A stretch of 7,371 bases of DNA, taken from positions 1 to 7,371 of the forward strand of contig CADBRG010000117.1 of NCBI GenBank assembly GCA_902797015.1, written 5' to 3'. The notes beneath the pieces were generated by a model that did not search any database, was not told the DNA's origin, and saw only the letters and a program-made list of their open reading frames with translations. A program made the position numbers and the translations under genes. The stretch is from an uncultured Lachnospiraceae bacterium. GTDB lineage: Bacteria; Bacillota; Clostridia; Lachnospirales; Lachnospiraceae. Positions 6,383 to 7,371 of the stretch are shown one piece after another (position 1 is the stretch's first letter; every line of letters begins with the position of its first letter).

Positions 6383-6411
6383 TAATTATTTTGATTTCAG
6401 GGAGAAACCTT

Positions 6412-7371
6412 ATGGGAGAATTGATCCTCGAAATGAAGAAGATCACGAAGATCTTTGGTTCTATTGTCGCGAACCGGGATGTTGATCTTCAGATCTATGC
6501 AGGTGAAATACATGCATTACTTGGAGAAAACGGTGCAGGCAAATCTACCTTAATGAATGTCCTGACCGGAATCTACCGCCCGGACAGTGGCGAGATTTAC
6601 TATCGTGGAAAGCGAGCAGAGATCCGCTCTCCGAAGGATGCCGGGAAGCTCGGCATCGGCATGGTGCACCAGCACTTTCGTCTGATCCCCACACTTTCCG
6701 CAGCAGAAAATATCTTCCTTTATTCCAACAAAAAGTCTTTTTTCTTAAAACAGGATGAAATGCAAAAAGAGATCGCCGCATGCTCAAAAGACTTCAATCT
6801 CGAAGTCGATGCTGCCGCAAAGGTCTGGCAGCTTTCCGTTGGCGAACAGCAGCGTGTGGAGATTGTTAAGCTTCTTTATCAGGGAATGGAAATCCTGATC
6901 CTTGATGAGCCTTCCGCGGTTCTGACACCGCAGGAAGCCCAGTCTATGTTTGATACCCTTCGCAAGATGGCTGACAGCGGCAAGGCTGTTGTCGTCATCT
7001 CACATAAAATGAATGAAGTCATGCATAACGCTGACCGGATCACGGTACTCCGTGGCGGCATGGTCGAAGATACGATGCTTGCAAAGGATGCGACCATCGA
7101 ACGCCTGACAAAAGCTGTTGTCGGCGACAGGGAATACACGCCACATGTACGTGAATCCTATGTAAGCGGCGAAGACTTTGTTTTCTCGATGGAACATGTC
7201 ACAGCGTTAAACGACAAAAACCTGCCTGCACTAAAAGACCTCTCCCTCTCCATCCGGAAAGGTGAGATCTTCGGCATTGCCGGTGTCGCAGGAAACGGAC
7301 AGCGCGAGCTTTCCGAAGTCATTGCAGGTCTTCGCCCTGTGACGGAAGGAAAAGTCACCTTTTATGGTGAG
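6412..7371 (+). CDS. nucleoside/simple-sugar ABC transporter ATP-binding protein, partial, C-terminus beyond window edge
   Basis: This is the ATPase of a BMP-type uptake transporter (YufO/NupO and RbsA-like, two nucleotide-binding domains in one chain, usually about 500 aa); it powers nucleoside or sugar import from the cytoplasmic face. 320 codons are visible. Domain 1 is complete and looks active: Walker A GENGAGKST (38-46), Q-loop Gln87 in GIGMVHQHFRL, signature LSVGEQQ (141-147), Walker B ILILDEP (161-167) and His198 in the switch. Domain 2 begins near 250 with a degenerate Walker A, GVAGNGQRE (291-299), where Gln297 replaces the usual Lys, as is normal in this family. The MVHQHF Q-loop favours the nucleoside (YufO) branch over ribose RbsA. 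The ATG at 6412 has GGAG 7 nt upstream. Permease and lipoprotein genes would be expected to the right or elsewhere in the operon. Confidence 0.94.
   Translation, partial: MGELILEMKKITKIFGSIVANRDVDLQIYAGEIHALLGENGAGKSTLMNVLTGIYRPDSGEIYYRGKRAEIRSPKDAGKLGIGMVHQHFRLIPTLSAAENIFLYSNKKSFFLKQDEMQKEIAACSKDFNLEVDAAAKVWQLSVGEQQRVEIVKLLYQGMEILILDEPSAVLTPQEAQSMFDTLRKMADSGKAVVVISHKMNEVMHNADRITVLRGGMVEDTMLAKDATIERLTKAVVGDREYTPHVRESYVSGEDFVFSMEHVTALNDKNLPALKDLSLSIRKGEIFGIAGVAGNGQRELSEVIAGLRPVTEGKVTFYGE

Noticed and set aside
6326..6400. Purine riboswitch before the ABC transporter gene
   Set aside because: The three-way junction core of the purine aptamer and its conserved loop bases are missing; only one extended hairpin is present.
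1..7371. Frequent GATCG/CGATCG words across the window
   Set aside because: They mostly fall in coding frames and follow from preferred ATC (Ile) and GAT (Asp) codons; they are not regularly spaced and form no array.

Overview
The window looks like chromosomal DNA of a low-to-mid GC Firmicute, most likely a gut-type Clostridia or Lachnospiraceae member. The evidence is strong GGAGG-type ribosome binding sites, compact tightly coupled operons, sigma-A-like promoters, a perfect CIRCE heat-shock operator, a MepA-like MATE pump, a split short-chain chromate-transporter pair and a BMP-type nucleoside/sugar ABC ATPase. Genus is inference; no rRNA or other marker is present.

Layout, left to right. 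(1) Positions 1-2054, minus strand: the first 684 codons of the ATP-dependent protease Lon; the C-terminal part of the protease domain lies beyond the left edge. (2) Positions 2055-2202: a very compact control region. A rho-independent terminator for the upstream minus-strand operon carries the -35 box of the lon promoter in its loop, the -10 box follows, and a perfect CIRCE operator sits on the predicted lon transcription start. (3) Positions 2203-5146, minus strand: a four-gene operon transcribed as unknown 115-aa protein, CHR protein 1, CHR protein 2, MATE transporter. The first three genes overlap by 1 and 4 nt and the MATE gene follows after 24 nt. (4) Positions 5147-5385: a divergent promoter region. 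Two outward-facing promoters with the same hexamers (TTGCAA and TACAAT) have -35 boxes inside two copies of an 8-bp palindrome, suggesting shared control. (5) Positions 5386-6240, plus strand: a patatin-like (YjjU-type) serine hydrolase. (6) Positions 6241-6411: an AT-rich intergenic stretch with a probable promoter and a GC-rich hairpin in the leader of the next gene. (7) Positions 6412-7371, plus strand: the first 320 codons of a two-domain ABC ATPase of the nucleoside/simple-sugar type, cut by the right edge.

Functionally these are a stress-controlled quality-control protease, a small membrane-transport operon (CHR pair plus MATE exporter) with an unknown soluble protein as first gene, a phospholipase-like enzyme divergent from it, and the start of a nucleoside or sugar uptake operon. 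I see no mobile element, CRISPR array, tRNA or rRNA, and no gene-free stretch over 300 bases. The most interesting signals are regulatory: CIRCE control of lon, the terminator/promoter fusion before lon, the paired palindromes between the divergent promoters, and the hairpin leader of the ABC gene. I found no clear evidence of a wholly new multi-gene system; the least explained coding element is the 115-aa protein coupled to the CHR pair.
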